Source of the DNA: Marmoricola sp. OAE513
Lineage (GTDB): Bacteria > Actinomycetota > Actinomycetes > Propionibacteriales > Nocardioidaceae
Assembly: GCF_040546585.1 (NCBI RefSeq)
Contig: NZ_JBEPOC010000001.1
Span: 3,534,001 to 3,598,000, forward strand
Direction of reading: 5' to 3'
DNA: 64,000 nt
Shown one piece after another: positions 41,488 through 49,063 of this stretch; positions within the stretch are counted from its first letter, which is position 1; the number at the start of each line of letters is the position of its first letter. The translations under genes were made by a program, and so were the position numbers. The notes under the pieces were generated by a model. It was not told where the DNA came from. It did not search any database and worked only from the letters and a program-made list of their open reading frames with translations.

Positions 41488-41891
41488 GCCTGATGCCCTA
41501 CCAGTACGTCGTGCTGCGCTGCGTCCCGCGCGTGGAGCGCGAGGAGTTCGTGAACGTCGGCCTCGTTCTCTACTGCGAGGACGCCGGGTTCCTGGAGTGC
41601 CACTGGCGCGTCACGGTGGCCCGGTTGCGCGCGCTCGATCCGCAGGTCGACGTGACCGCGGTGAGCGACGCGCTGTGCTTCATCGACGACGTGTGCGCCG
41701 GCGACGAGGACGCCGGCTCGGTCGGTCGGCAGTCGCTCAGCAGCAGGTTCGGGTTCCTCAAGGCGCCGCGTTCGACGGTCGTGCAGCCGGGGCCCGTGCA
41801 CGGCGGGCTCACTGCCGACCCGAGCGAGGAGCTGGTCCGGCTGCTGGAGGCGCTGGTGGAGCCTCCGGCGTACGAGCGGGACGCGACCTAG
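41484..41891 (+). CDS. DUF3037 domain-containing protein
   Basis: 135 residues. PYQYVVLRCVPRVEREEFVNVGLVLYC is the DUF3037 hallmark (R-x-E-x-x-N-x-G-v-v-l), followed by RLRALDPQVDV and the LSSRFGFLKAPRST segment. Function unknown. The family repeatedly occurs next to HipA-like kinase genes, and here ATG overlaps the kinase's TGA by four bases, so a two-protein module is likely. It has no DNA-binding domain and so is not a HipB substitute by sequence. Confidence 0.85.
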   Translation: MSLMPYQYVVLRCVPRVEREEFVNVGLVLYCEDAGFLECHWRVTVARLRALDPQVDVTAVSDALCFIDDVCAGDEDAGSVGRQSLSSRFGFLKAPRSTVVQPGPVHGGLTADPSEELVRLLEALVEPPAYERDAT

Positions 41892-41933
41892 GCGCGCACG
41901 TCACCAGGTTTCGCCACGCTGGTCGCGTCTTCG

Positions 41934-42677
41934 CTAGACCGGGACGAGCTCGACGGCCCCGACGGCGTACCGCGCCAGGATCGTCCGCGCGACCTCCGGG
42001 TCGGCTCCGAGCGGCTCGGAGACCGCCACGGCGCCGGCCTCGAGCGCGAGCTCGGCGGCCCGGTCGGGCAGGAAGCCCGGCGCGAGGAACATCGAGGCAA
42101 CCGCGACGTGGCGCCGTCCCTCGGCGCGGAAGGCGCGTACGGCCTCACCGGTCGCCGGGGGAGTCGTGGAGGCGAACGCTGCAGTCACCGGAAGCTTGTG
42201 GTGGGCGCCCCAGACGCGAGCGAGACGCGCGACGGCCTGGTTGGCCAGCGGGTCCGAGGAGCCGGCTGCGGCGAGGACCAGGGCGTCGAGCTCACGGACC
42301 CGGGCGGCGCTGAGCGCTTCGCGCAGCCGCTTGTCGAGGACCTCCAGGAAGGTGTGCTCGAGGCCCAGCACCTTGGTGGCACGGATCTGCAGACCGGGGT
42401 GCCGCTCGGTCGCCTCGGCGATCACCTGGGGCACGTCCACCTTCGCGTGGAACGCCTCGCTGAGCAGCAGCGGCACTACGACGATCTCCTCGTAGCGGGC
42501 ACGGACCAGCTTGTTGACGGTCGTCTCGAACGACGGCCGCACGTGGTCGAGGAACGCGACCTCGATCCGCAGGTCCGGACGCATCAGGCGGGTCTCGGCG
42601 ACCAGTGCTTCGATGGTCGCCTTCGATCGGGGATCGCGACTGCCGTGGGCAAGGGCGATGAGGGCTGGAGCGGTCAC
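41934..42677 (-). CDS. CbiX/SirB-like sirohydrochlorin ferrochelatase
   Basis: 247 residues from GTG 42677 with AAGGGAG upstream. Two CbiX-type halves. The N-terminal half has LIALAHGSRDPRS with the metal-binding His and VVVPLLLSEAFHAKVDVP with the second His region. The C-terminal half has VLAAAGSSDP and VASMFLAPGFLPDRA. It inserts iron into sirohydrochlorin to make siroheme, the cofactor of the sulfite reductase encoded at the head of this operon. Confidence 0.88.
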   Translation of the reverse strand: MTAPALIALAHGSRDPRSKATIEALVAETRLMRPDLRIEVAFLDHVRPSFETTVNKLVRARYEEIVVVPLLLSEAFHAKVDVPQVIAEATERHPGLQIRATKVLGLEHTFLEVLDKRLREALSAARVRELDALVLAAAGSSDPLANQAVARLARVWGAHHKLPVTAAFASTTPPATGEAVRAFRAEGRRHVAVASMFLAPGFLPDRAAELALEAGAVAVSEPLGADPEVARTILARYAVGAVELVPV

Positions 42678-42762
42678 GGACCGGTCTCCCTTCTCGTCGA
42701 TCGCGCTGTGACGCCGTTGTCTCTGCGATGGGTGGGTGCTGCTCGGGGTGGGTGTTCGTCTG

Positions 42763-43509
42763 CTACTGGTGGATCCCGCACTCGGTCTTGTTCGTGCCGG
42801 CCCAGCGACCGCTCCGGGCGTCCTCGCCCGGTGCGACCCGCGAGGTGCACGGCCAGCAGCCGATCGAGGGGTACCCGTCGTACTGCAAGGGGTTGACCAG
42901 GACACCGTTCTCCACGATGTACTTCTCGATGTCCTCGTCGGTCCAGCGGGCCAGTGGCGAGACCTTGACCTTCTGCTTCTTCTCGTCCCAGCCGACGACC
43001 GGGGCGATGACCCGGTTGTGGGTCTCTGCCCGGCGCAGGCCGGTCGCCCAGGCGTCGTAGTTGCCCAGCGTGTCGGCGAGCGGCTGGACCTTGCGCAGCT
43101 TGCAGCACAGGTCCGGGTCGGTCTTGTAGAGGTCCTTGCCGTACTGGGCGTCCTGCTCGGCGACCGACTGCACCGGCGTGATGGTGAGCAGGTTGACCGG
43201 CATCGTCGCGGCGACGGCGTCGCGGGTCCCGATGGTCTCGACGAAGTGGTAGCCGGTGTCGAGGAAGACGACCTTGACGCCGGGGGCGACCTTGGAGGCC
43301 ACGTGGGCGAGTACTGCGTCTCCCATCGAGGACGTCACGCAGAACCGCTCGCCGAAGGTGGCGAAGGCCCACTCGACGATGTCCTCGGCAGGCGCGAGCT
43401 CGAGCTCCGCGCCGACCTGGAAGACGATGTCCTTCAGCTCCTCGATGCTGCGTCCCTCGGTCGCCGATCCACGCGCCGCGCGAGCCGCGAGGGTGGTGGG
43501 CGTGGTCAT
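42763..43509 (-). CDS. cysH: Phosphoadenylyl/adenylyl-sulfate reductase (CysH)
   Basis: 248 residues. SSMGDAVLAH is the P-loop-like substrate motif. Cys135-Cys136 and Cys218-x2-Cys221 (DLCCKLRKV, GCWPCTSRV) are the four ligands of a [4Fe-4S] cluster, typical of APS-reducing bacterial enzymes. The C-terminal ECGIH carries the catalytic Cys244. It reduces APS (or PAPS) to sulfite. Its ATG overlaps the Zn-ribbon gene's stop by four bases. Confidence 0.95.
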   Translation of the reverse strand: MTTPTTLAARAARGSATEGRSIEELKDIVFQVGAELELAPAEDIVEWAFATFGERFCVTSSMGDAVLAHVASKVAPGVKVVFLDTGYHFVETIGTRDAVAATMPVNLLTITPVQSVAEQDAQYGKDLYKTDPDLCCKLRKVQPLADTLGNYDAWATGLRRAETHNRVIAPVVGWDEKKQKVKVSPLARWTDEDIEKYIVENGVLVNPLQYDGYPSIGCWPCTSRVAPGEDARSGRWAGTNKTECGIHQ

Positions 43510-43700
43510 CGGTCACCTCCCAACGCAGGACGGGCCAGTTTTCCGATCATGGTGATCTTGAACGCGCGCAGGCAGGAACGGCATTCCCAGCCGCCCTGCG
43601 GGGCAGCACCGTCGGACCTGGCAGCGCCCTCGTGGGGCCACAGGTTCTCGCCACCGCAGAAAGGGCAGTGGTACGGCACGGCGCGCTCGGAGGAGGTCAT
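43506..43700 (-). CDS. Small zinc-ribbon protein of the sulfate-assimilation operon
   Basis: 64 residues. CPFCGG and CRSC, 26 residues apart, form a four-Cys zinc (or Fe-S) knuckle. Starts at ATG 43700 overlapping the sulfite reductase TGA and ends overlapping the cysH ATG, so it is locked inside the operon. Small Cys-knuckle proteins between sir and cysH are common in actinobacteria; a role as scaffold or electron carrier is speculation. Confidence 0.85.
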   Translation of the reverse strand: MTSSERAVPYHCPFCGGENLWPHEGAARSDGAAPQGGWECRSCLRAFKITMIGKLARPALGGDR

Positions 43701-45430
43701 CAGATCGTCACCGGCTCCTTGGCGTACGCCGTCTCGCCGCGGAGCACCTCGTCGTCGGCCCGAAGGACCCACGCGGCGAAGGACTCACCCTCGGTCCGCT
43801 CGGCCAGGTAGGCGGTGACGACGTTGGTCACGTAGTCATCGAGGCCGGCGCTGGTGACCTTGTGGGCGCGAAGCTTCTTGCCGAACGTGTCGTGCAGGCC
43901 GATGCCACCACCGAGGTGCACCTGGAACCCCTCGACCTGGTTGCCCTCGGCGTCCAGCGCGACCATGCCCTTGAGGCCGATGTCGGCGACCTGGGTGCGC
44001 GCACAGGAGTTCGGGCAGCCGTTCACGTTGATCGTGATCGGGGTGTCGAGGTCGGGGAAGCGCGCCTCCAGCTCACCGACCAGCGCGCGGGCGCGCTCCT
44101 TGGTGTCGACGATCGCGAGCTTGCAGAACTCGATGCCGGTGCAGGCCATCGTGTTGCGGCGCCAGTTCGACGGGTTGGCCTCGAGGCCGATCGCGGAGAG
44201 GTCGGCGACGAACGCGTCCACGTCGGTGCCGTCGACGCCGAGGACGACCAGCTTCTGCTGCGCGGTGAGCCGGGCTCCGGCGGCGCCGTACTTCTCGACC
44301 AGGTCACCGAGGTCGGTGAGCACCTGGCCGTTGACGCGGCCGGCGATCGGGGCGGCACCGATGTAGAACTTGCCGTCCTTCTGGGCGTGCACGCCGACGT
44401 GGTCACCGCTGTCGGTGGAGACCGGCGGGGAGTCGACGCGGACGAGCGTCTTGTCGAGGTACTCGTTCTCGAGGACCTCACGGAATTTGTCCACGCCCCA
44501 GTCCGCGACGAGGAACTTCAGCCGGGCACGCGCGCGCAGCCGGCGGTAGCCGTAGTCACGGAAGATCCCGGCGACACCGGCCCACACGTCGGGGACCTCG
44601 TCGAGCGGGATCCAGACGCCGAGCTTCTGGGCGAACATCGGGTTCGTCGACAGGCCGCCGCCGACCCAGACGTCGAAACCGGGTCCGTGCTCGGGGTGCA
44701 CGACACCCACGAACGAGACGTCGTTGACGGCCGGCACGGTGTCCAGGCTCGGGTGTCCTGTGAGCGAGGTCTTGAACTTCCGCGGGAAGTTCGAGAACTC
44801 CTTGTTGTTGAGGTACCGGCGCTTGATCTCCTCCAGCGCCCAGGTGCCGTCGATGATCTCGTCAGCGGCGACGCCGGCGACGGGGGAGCCCAGGAACGGT
44901 CGCGGGCTGTCGCCGCACGCCTCGAGGCTGCTCATCCCGACCGAGTCGAGGAGCTCCCAGATCGCGGGGACGTCCTCGATCTGGATCCAGTGGTACTGGA
45001 TGTTCTGGCGGTCGCTGATGTCGGCGGTGCCACGGGCGTAGTCCGTGCCGATGGTGCCGAGTGCGCGGAGCTTGGCCGCGTCGAGGAGCTCGCCGTCGCT
45101 GCGGACGCGCATCATGAAGAAGCGGTCGTCCAGCTCCTCCTCCTCCATCGCCCCGGTGTGGAAGCCGTCGATGCCGGGTTTGCGCTGGGTGTACAGGCCC
45201 ATCCACCGGAAGCGGCCACGCAGGTCGGCAGGGTCGATCGAGTCGAAGCCGCGCTTGGAGTAGGTGTAGAGGATCCGGTCCCGCACGTTCAGCGGGTCGT
45301 CGTCCTTCTTGGACTGCTCGTTCTTGTTCAGCGGCTCACGCTGGCCCAGCGACCACTGGCCCTCGGCCCTCTTCGGGCGCGGGATCTCGGTCTTGCGAGG
45401 CGGAAGGGAATCGAAACGCTGGTCAGGCAT
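43700..45430 (-). CDS. sir: Ferredoxin-dependent sulfite (nitrite/sulfite) reductase
   Basis: 576 residues. Two-fold NiR/SiR repeat. RQNIQYHWIQIEDVP is the first siroheme-binding region. Cluster motifs are ACTGIEFCK (C-x5-C) and NGCPNSCAR (C-x3-C), which bridge siroheme and the [4Fe-4S] cluster. Reduces sulfite to sulfide in six electrons; the cysH and CbiX neighbours favour sulfite over nitrite. First gene of the operon. A GAAGGA/TCCTTC inverted repeat (45435-45448) overlaps its ribosome-binding site. Confidence 0.94.
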   Translation of the reverse strand: MPDQRFDSLPPRKTEIPRPKRAEGQWSLGQREPLNKNEQSKKDDDPLNVRDRILYTYSKRGFDSIDPADLRGRFRWMGLYTQRKPGIDGFHTGAMEEEELDDRFFMMRVRSDGELLDAAKLRALGTIGTDYARGTADISDRQNIQYHWIQIEDVPAIWELLDSVGMSSLEACGDSPRPFLGSPVAGVAADEIIDGTWALEEIKRRYLNNKEFSNFPRKFKTSLTGHPSLDTVPAVNDVSFVGVVHPEHGPGFDVWVGGGLSTNPMFAQKLGVWIPLDEVPDVWAGVAGIFRDYGYRRLRARARLKFLVADWGVDKFREVLENEYLDKTLVRVDSPPVSTDSGDHVGVHAQKDGKFYIGAAPIAGRVNGQVLTDLGDLVEKYGAAGARLTAQQKLVVLGVDGTDVDAFVADLSAIGLEANPSNWRRNTMACTGIEFCKLAIVDTKERARALVGELEARFPDLDTPITINVNGCPNSCARTQVADIGLKGMVALDAEGNQVEGFQVHLGGGIGLHDTFGKKLRAHKVTSAGLDDYVTNVVTAYLAERTEGESFAAWVLRADDEVLRGETAYAKEPVTI

Positions 45431-45500
45431 CTGAGAAGGAAGTCCTTCGCTGAAGGGGAGCGCATGCGTCGTTGCACACGGAGGTGAACAAGGGCGAGGT

Positions 45501-45518
45501 TCAGCGGGCGGGACACAT
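45501..45518 (-). CDS. Candidate 5-codon Cys-containing leader peptide upstream of sir
   Basis: ATG TGT CCC GCC CGC TGA (M-C-P-A-R) 70 nt upstream of sir, with TACCGG 7 nt before the ATG as an imperfect leaderless -10. Mycobacterial sulfur operons are attenuated by short leaderless Cys-coding ORFs, so this is a possible counterpart. It has only one Cys codon, so support is weak. Confidence 0.3.
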   Translation of the reverse strand: MCPAR

Positions 45519-45544
45519 GGCGCTACCGGTACGACCGAGGTCCA

Positions 45545-45561
45545 CGTGACGACGTGTCACG
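45545..45561. promoter_or_regulatory. Palindrome CGTGAC-N5-GTCACG upstream of sir
   Basis: Perfect 6-bp arms with a 5-nt spacer, 115 bp upstream of the sir ATG. It would lie near -35 if transcription starts at the leader ORF. Candidate operator for a sulfur regulator. Confidence 0.4.
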
Positions 45562-45633
45562 AGCCAGGTCGAGGTGGAGGCGCTGATCATGGGTCAAGTC
45601 TCAGGTTCCGGACACGCGTTCCACAAACCCGAA

Positions 45634-45648
45634 TCTCATGTCATGAGA
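45634..45648. promoter_or_regulatory. Palindrome TCTCATG-T-CATGAGA in the sir/glyA divergent region
   Basis: Perfect 7-bp arms around a single T, 71 bp upstream of the glyA ATG. Candidate operator; the regulator is unknown. Confidence 0.4.
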
Positions 45649-45706
45649 CGCCTGTCCGTCATTTGGTATGGGCCCGGGTGGTCCGCCCGCGGTCCGAGGT
45701 CGGCTC

Positions 45707-45712
45707 TAGGCT
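45707..45712 (+). promoter_or_regulatory. -10 box, leaderless start of glyA
   Basis: TAGGCT ends 6 nt before ATG 45719, with no Shine-Dalgarno between. Confidence 0.55.
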
Positions 45713-45718
45713 GTGCGC

Positions 45719-47167
45719 ATGAGCGCCGAATCCCTCGCCAAGACGACTTCTGCAGCGTACGACGCCATGCTGGAGGTGATCGCGTCCGTGGAGCCGCGTG
45801 TGGCGGAAGCCACACGCAAGGAGCTCGCCGACCAGCGCTCGTCGCTCAAGCTGATCGCCTCGGAGAACTACGCATCGCCCGCGACCCTGATGACGATGGG
45901 CACCTGGTTCTCCGACAAGTACGCCGAGGGCACCGTCGGTCACCGCTTCTACGCGGCCTGCCAGAACGTCGACACCATCGAGTCGCTGGCTGCCGAGCAC
46001 GCCCGCGAGCTCTTCGGAGCGCCGTACGCCTACGCGCAGCCGCACTCGGGCATCGACGCCAACCTGGTCGCCTTCTGGTCGATCCTGGCGCACCGCGTCG
46101 AGACGCCGGCCCTGGAGAAGTACGGCGTCAAGAACGTCAACGAGCTCTCCGAGACCGACTGGGAGCAGCTGCGCCACGAGTTCGGCAACCAGCGGCTGCT
46201 CGGCATGGCCCTGGACGCCGGTGGTCACCTGACCCACGGCTTCCGACCGAACATCAGCGGCAAGATGTTCCACCAGCAGCAGTACGGCACCGACCCGGAG
46301 ACCGGGCTGCTCGACTACGACGTGGTAGCCGCGAAGGCTCGCGAGTTCAAGCCGGCCGTCCTGGTCGCCGGGTACTCGGCGTACCCGCGACGCGTGAACT
46401 TCGCCAAGATGCGCGAGATCGCCGACGAGGTCGGCGCCACTCTGATGGTCGACATGGCGCACTTCGCCGGTCTGGTCGCGGGCAAGGTCTTCAACGGCGA
46501 CGAGAACCCGGTCCCGTTCGCGCACATCACCACCACGACCACGCACAAGTCACTGCGCGGCCCGCGCGGTGGCCTCGTCCTGGCCCAGGAGGAGTTCGCG
46601 GCCGACGTCGACCGCGGCTGCCCGATGGTGCTCGGTGGCCCGCTGTCGCACGTGATGGCCGCCAAGGCGGTCGCCCTGGCAGAGGCGCGCCAGCCGGCGT
46701 TCCAGACCTACGCCCAGAACATCGCCGACAACGCGAAGTCGCTGGCTGACGGGTTCCTGACCCGTGGCGCCAAGCTGGTCACCGGCGGTACCGACAACCA
46801 CATCGTGCTGCTCGACGTCGCCTCGTTCGGACTGACCGGTCGCCAGGCGGAGTCGGCGCTGCTCGACGCCGGCGTCGTCACCAACCGCAACTCGGTCCCG
46901 AACGACCCGAACGGCGCCTGGTACACCACCGGCGTCCGCCTGGGCACGCCTGCGCTGACGACCCGCGGCTTCGGCCACGAGGAGTTCGACAAGGTCGCCG
47001 AGATGATCGTCGACGTGCTCACGAACACCGAGGCCGGCACCAACAAGGCCGGCGCGCCCTCCAAGGCGACGTACAAGCTGGCCGACGGCGTCGCGGACCG
47101 CGTGCGGTCGCAGTCGGCGGAGATGCTGGACAAGCACCCGCTGTACCCGGGCCTCGAGCTGAGCTGA
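45719..47167 (+). CDS. glyA: Serine hydroxymethyltransferase (long form)
   Basis: 482 residues. [10 protein letters not shown], the substrate region [33 protein letters not shown], and the PLP Lys277 in [15 protein letters not shown]. It interconverts serine and glycine with tetrahydrofolate. It is some 60 residues longer than the common ~420-residue enzymes, the extra residues lying between about 124 and 190 ([20 protein letters not shown] onwards), a variant seen in some actinobacteria. Start ATG 45719 chosen over GTG 45713 by the leaderless -10. Confidence 0.93.
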   Translation: MSAESLAKTTSAAYDAMLEVIASVEPRVAEATRKELADQRSSLKLIASENYASPATLMTMGTWFSDKYAEGTVGHRFYAACQNVDTIESLAAEHARELFGAPYAYAQPHSGIDANLVAFWSILAHRVETPALEKYGVKNVNELSETDWEQLRHEFGNQRLLGMALDAGGHLTHGFRPNISGKMFHQQQYGTDPETGLLDYDVVAAKAREFKPAVLVAGYSAYPRRVNFAKMREIADEVGATLMVDMAHFAGLVAGKVFNGDENPVPFAHITTTTTHKSLRGPRGGLVLAQEEFAADVDRGCPMVLGGPLSHVMAAKAVALAEARQPAFQTYAQNIADNAKSLADGFLTRGAKLVTGGTDNHIVLLDVASFGLTGRQAESALLDAGVVTNRNSVPNDPNGAWYTTGVRLGTPALTTRGFGHEEFDKVAEMIVDVLTNTEAGTNKAGAPSKATYKLADGVADRVRSQSAEMLDKHPLYPGLELS

Positions 47168-47243
47168 CGCCGTACGCCACCGCCCGCCTGACGAACGGGT
47201 CACATCGGCCTCCACGGTGCGTGGATCCAGCCGCGTCTGGCTC

Positions 47244-47249
47244 TACGGT
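47244..47249 (+). promoter_or_regulatory. -10 box, leaderless start of the BrkB-family gene
   Basis: TACGGT ends 7 nt before ATG 47257. Confidence 0.45.
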
Positions 47250-47256
47250 TGACCCC

Positions 47257-48300
47257 ATGGTCTCCCCGAGCAGTGCGTCGACGCCTGCTCGCCGGTGGAC
47301 CCCGACCAACGTCGGCAAGGCGCTGTGGCGGCTGACCGTCTCGACGGTCGACACCTGCATGAAGAACCGGGTGACCGGGTTGGCGGCCGAGGCGGCGTTC
47401 TTCGCGATCCTCTCGCTACCCCCATTGATCTTCGCGCTCGCAGGTTCGGTCGGCTACGTGTTCAACCAGTTCAGCGACGACCAGATCAACGACGTCCGCA
47501 CCAACGTGCTGGACCTCGCCGGTCAGGCGCTGACCCCGGACACGGTCCAGAAGATCATCCAACCGACGCTCGACGACGTGCTCAACGGCGGTCGGTACGA
47601 CGTGATCTCGATCGGCTTCATCCTCGCGCTCTGGTCGGGCTCCCGTGCCCTCAACGTCTTCGTCGACACCATCACCATCATGTACGGCCTCGGCGGGCAC
47701 CGCGGGATCGTGCGGACCCGGGCGCTGTCGTTCCTGCTCTACGTCCTGGGGATGTTCACCGGGGTCATCACGATCCCGCTGGTCGTGGCCGGGCCGAAGC
47801 TGGTCGACGAGGCGCTCTCGGAGCGCTGGGACTGGCTGAACGAGCTGTACTGGCCGACGGTCGTGGTGCTCTGCATCTGCTTCCTCGCCACCCTGTACCA
47901 CCTCTCGGTGCCGGTCCGTACGTCGTGGCGCTTCAACCTCCCCGGTGCGGTGTTCACCCTGTTCTGCTGGGTGGTCGGCTCCGCCGTGCTGCGCTGGGTG
48001 CTGGTCAGCACGGCGCAGGGCTCGACCTCGATCTACGGCCCGCTGGCAGCGCCGATCGCGATCCTGCTGTGGCTCTACGTGCTCTCGATCGCGGTGCTCA
48101 TCGGTGCCGCCCTGAACGCGGCGTTCGACCAGATCTGGCCGCAGAAGGAGACGACCCGGGCACGGTCGGAGCTGCTGAAGAGGTTGAGCCTGGACGTGGT
48201 CCTGCCGTGGCGTACGACGACGGGTGCGGAGGACGACTCGACACCGGACTCCGGGGTCTCGGAAACCGGGCCGTCCCAGGGCGCGGAGAAGTCCGGTTAA
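47257..48300 (+). CDS. YihY/virulence factor BrkB-family membrane protein
   Basis: 347 residues with six predicted membrane helices. The YihY/BrkB family signatures LAAEAAFFAILSLPPLIFAL, FILALWSGSRALNVFVDTI and the final SIYGPLAAPIAILLWLYVLSIAVLIGAALNAAFDQ are intact. Formerly mislabelled RNase BN. Function is unclear (putative transporter/efflux). The C-terminal 45 residues are hydrophilic and cytoplasmic. Confidence 0.92.
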   Translation: MVSPSSASTPARRWTPTNVGKALWRLTVSTVDTCMKNRVTGLAAEAAFFAILSLPPLIFALAGSVGYVFNQFSDDQINDVRTNVLDLAGQALTPDTVQKIIQPTLDDVLNGGRYDVISIGFILALWSGSRALNVFVDTITIMYGLGGHRGIVRTRALSFLLYVLGMFTGVITIPLVVAGPKLVDEALSERWDWLNELYWPTVVVLCICFLATLYHLSVPVRTSWRFNLPGAVFTLFCWVVGSAVLRWVLVSTAQGSTSIYGPLAAPIAILLWLYVLSIAVLIGAALNAAFDQIWPQKETTRARSELLKRLSLDVVLPWRTTTGAEDDSTPDSGVSETGPSQGAEKSG

Positions 48301-48327
48301 TCGCGTGCCAGAGGTGAATTCGCGCCG

Positions 48328-48333
48328 TACATT
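48328..48333 (+). promoter_or_regulatory. -10 box for leaderless leader ORF 48340
   Basis: TACATT ends 6 nt before GTG 48340, the same geometry as the other leaderless starts. The annotated downstream ATG (48369) is too far to be the leaderless start itself. Confidence 0.45.
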
Positions 48334-48339
48334 GAGCGC

Positions 48340-48372
48340 GTGACTTCCGTCGAAGAGATCGGCGTTCGATGA
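48340..48372 (+). CDS. 10-codon leaderless leader ORF coupled to the next gene
   Basis: GTG followed by nine codons (MTSVEEIGVR) and TGA. The TGA overlaps the ATG of the next gene as ATGA (48369-48372), so ribosomes starting at the 5' end of the mRNA would terminate on the downstream start codon and could reinitiate. Confidence 0.45.
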   Translation: MTSVEEIGVR

Positions 48373-48641
48373 GCGTCGAGCGTGTGACGCGACTCGACCC
48401 CTGGTTGGGTTGCGTCGTCGGCTGCGAGCCGGGTGTCGCCGTCGTTCGGACCGAGCGCGGCGAGGTGCGAGCGACCTACTCGGGTCGGATGCTCGGTCGG
48501 ATCGCGCGCGACCGCGCGTGCGCCGTGCAGACGGGTGACTGGGTGGTCCTTCGCCGCTGGCCGGACAAGCGCGTGACGATCGAGGACATCTCCAAGCCGG
48601 TCGAGCGCTGCGCCGAGGTCATCGAGCTGCACCCGCGCTGA
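48369..48641 (+). CDS. Small OB-fold-like protein resembling the RsgA N-terminal domain
   Basis: 90 residues. GCEPGVAVVRTERGEVRATYSGRMLGRIARD and AVQTGDWVVLRRWPDKRVTIEDI have the strand order and the V-x-T-G-D-W-V-x-(L/V)...V-x-I-E-D motif of the OB domain that precedes the GTPase domain in RsgA. There is no GTPase domain downstream, so this is a stand-alone module. RNA binding is plausible but unproven. Translation is probably coupled to the 10-codon leader ORF. Confidence 0.65.
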   Translation: MSVERVTRLDPWLGCVVGCEPGVAVVRTERGEVRATYSGRMLGRIARDRACAVQTGDWVVLRRWPDKRVTIEDISKPVERCAEVIELHPR

Positions 48642-48700
48642 CCGACGGCACGCGGGAGGCGCTGCGCCCGACGTGATGGCCGCCGTGACATGCTCTGCTC

Positions 48701-49051
48701 GTGGGAAACGTGACTCTTCCGACCCCGGTCTTCGTGGCCGGCGGCGCGCTGTGCCTGGTGGCCGGGTACCTGATCGGCACGGTCGCCGGTCCGGACACCC
48801 CGAACCGCTCCACGGCCACCGTCGCCAGTTTCGACTCCCGGACCTCCACCCTGTGCCTGGAGGGCAAGGGCGTCGAGGACGAGAAGGCCGTCAACGACGA
48901 CGGCGAGCTCTGCGGCATCTGGAACCACTCGGCCGGGGCGACCCTGCCCGACAAGGGTGACAAGTTCCGGTTCGTGTCGATGGACACCTCGGGGGTCTCG
49001 GGCGCGGAGCCCGAGTCAAAGGTGCTCATCTACGGCACCGTGGTCAAGTAG
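48701..49051 (+). CDS. Small single-pass membrane or secreted protein, unknown function
   Basis: 116 residues from GTG 48701 (CATGCT 6 nt upstream is a variant leaderless -10). One hydrophobic helix at ~8-28 (PVFVAGGALCLVAGYLIGTV), then a beta-rich extracytoplasmic domain with two Cys (TLCLEGKG, ELCGIWN) likely bridged, ending KVLIYGTVVK. Family not recognised. Only 12 bp before the K+ channel gene, so perhaps co-transcribed. Confidence 0.7.
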   Translation: MGNVTLPTPVFVAGGALCLVAGYLIGTVAGPDTPNRSTATVASFDSRTSTLCLEGKGVEDEKAVNDDGELCGIWNHSAGATLPDKGDKFRFVSMDTSGVSGAEPESKVLIYGTVVK

Positions 49052-49063
49052 CCGTGTCCGCCC

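Noticed and set aside
41907-41920. Full copy of the GGTGGTTGAG...CGAAACC dispersed repeat
   Set aside because: Only a short stretch (GGTTTCGCCACGCT) resembling the complement of the right end is present; at most a relic.
45431-45718. SAM riboswitch upstream of the sulfite reductase or glyA gene
   Set aside because: I could not find the conserved core pairing or k-turn-like segments of SAM riboswitch classes on either strand; the palindromes there look like protein operators.
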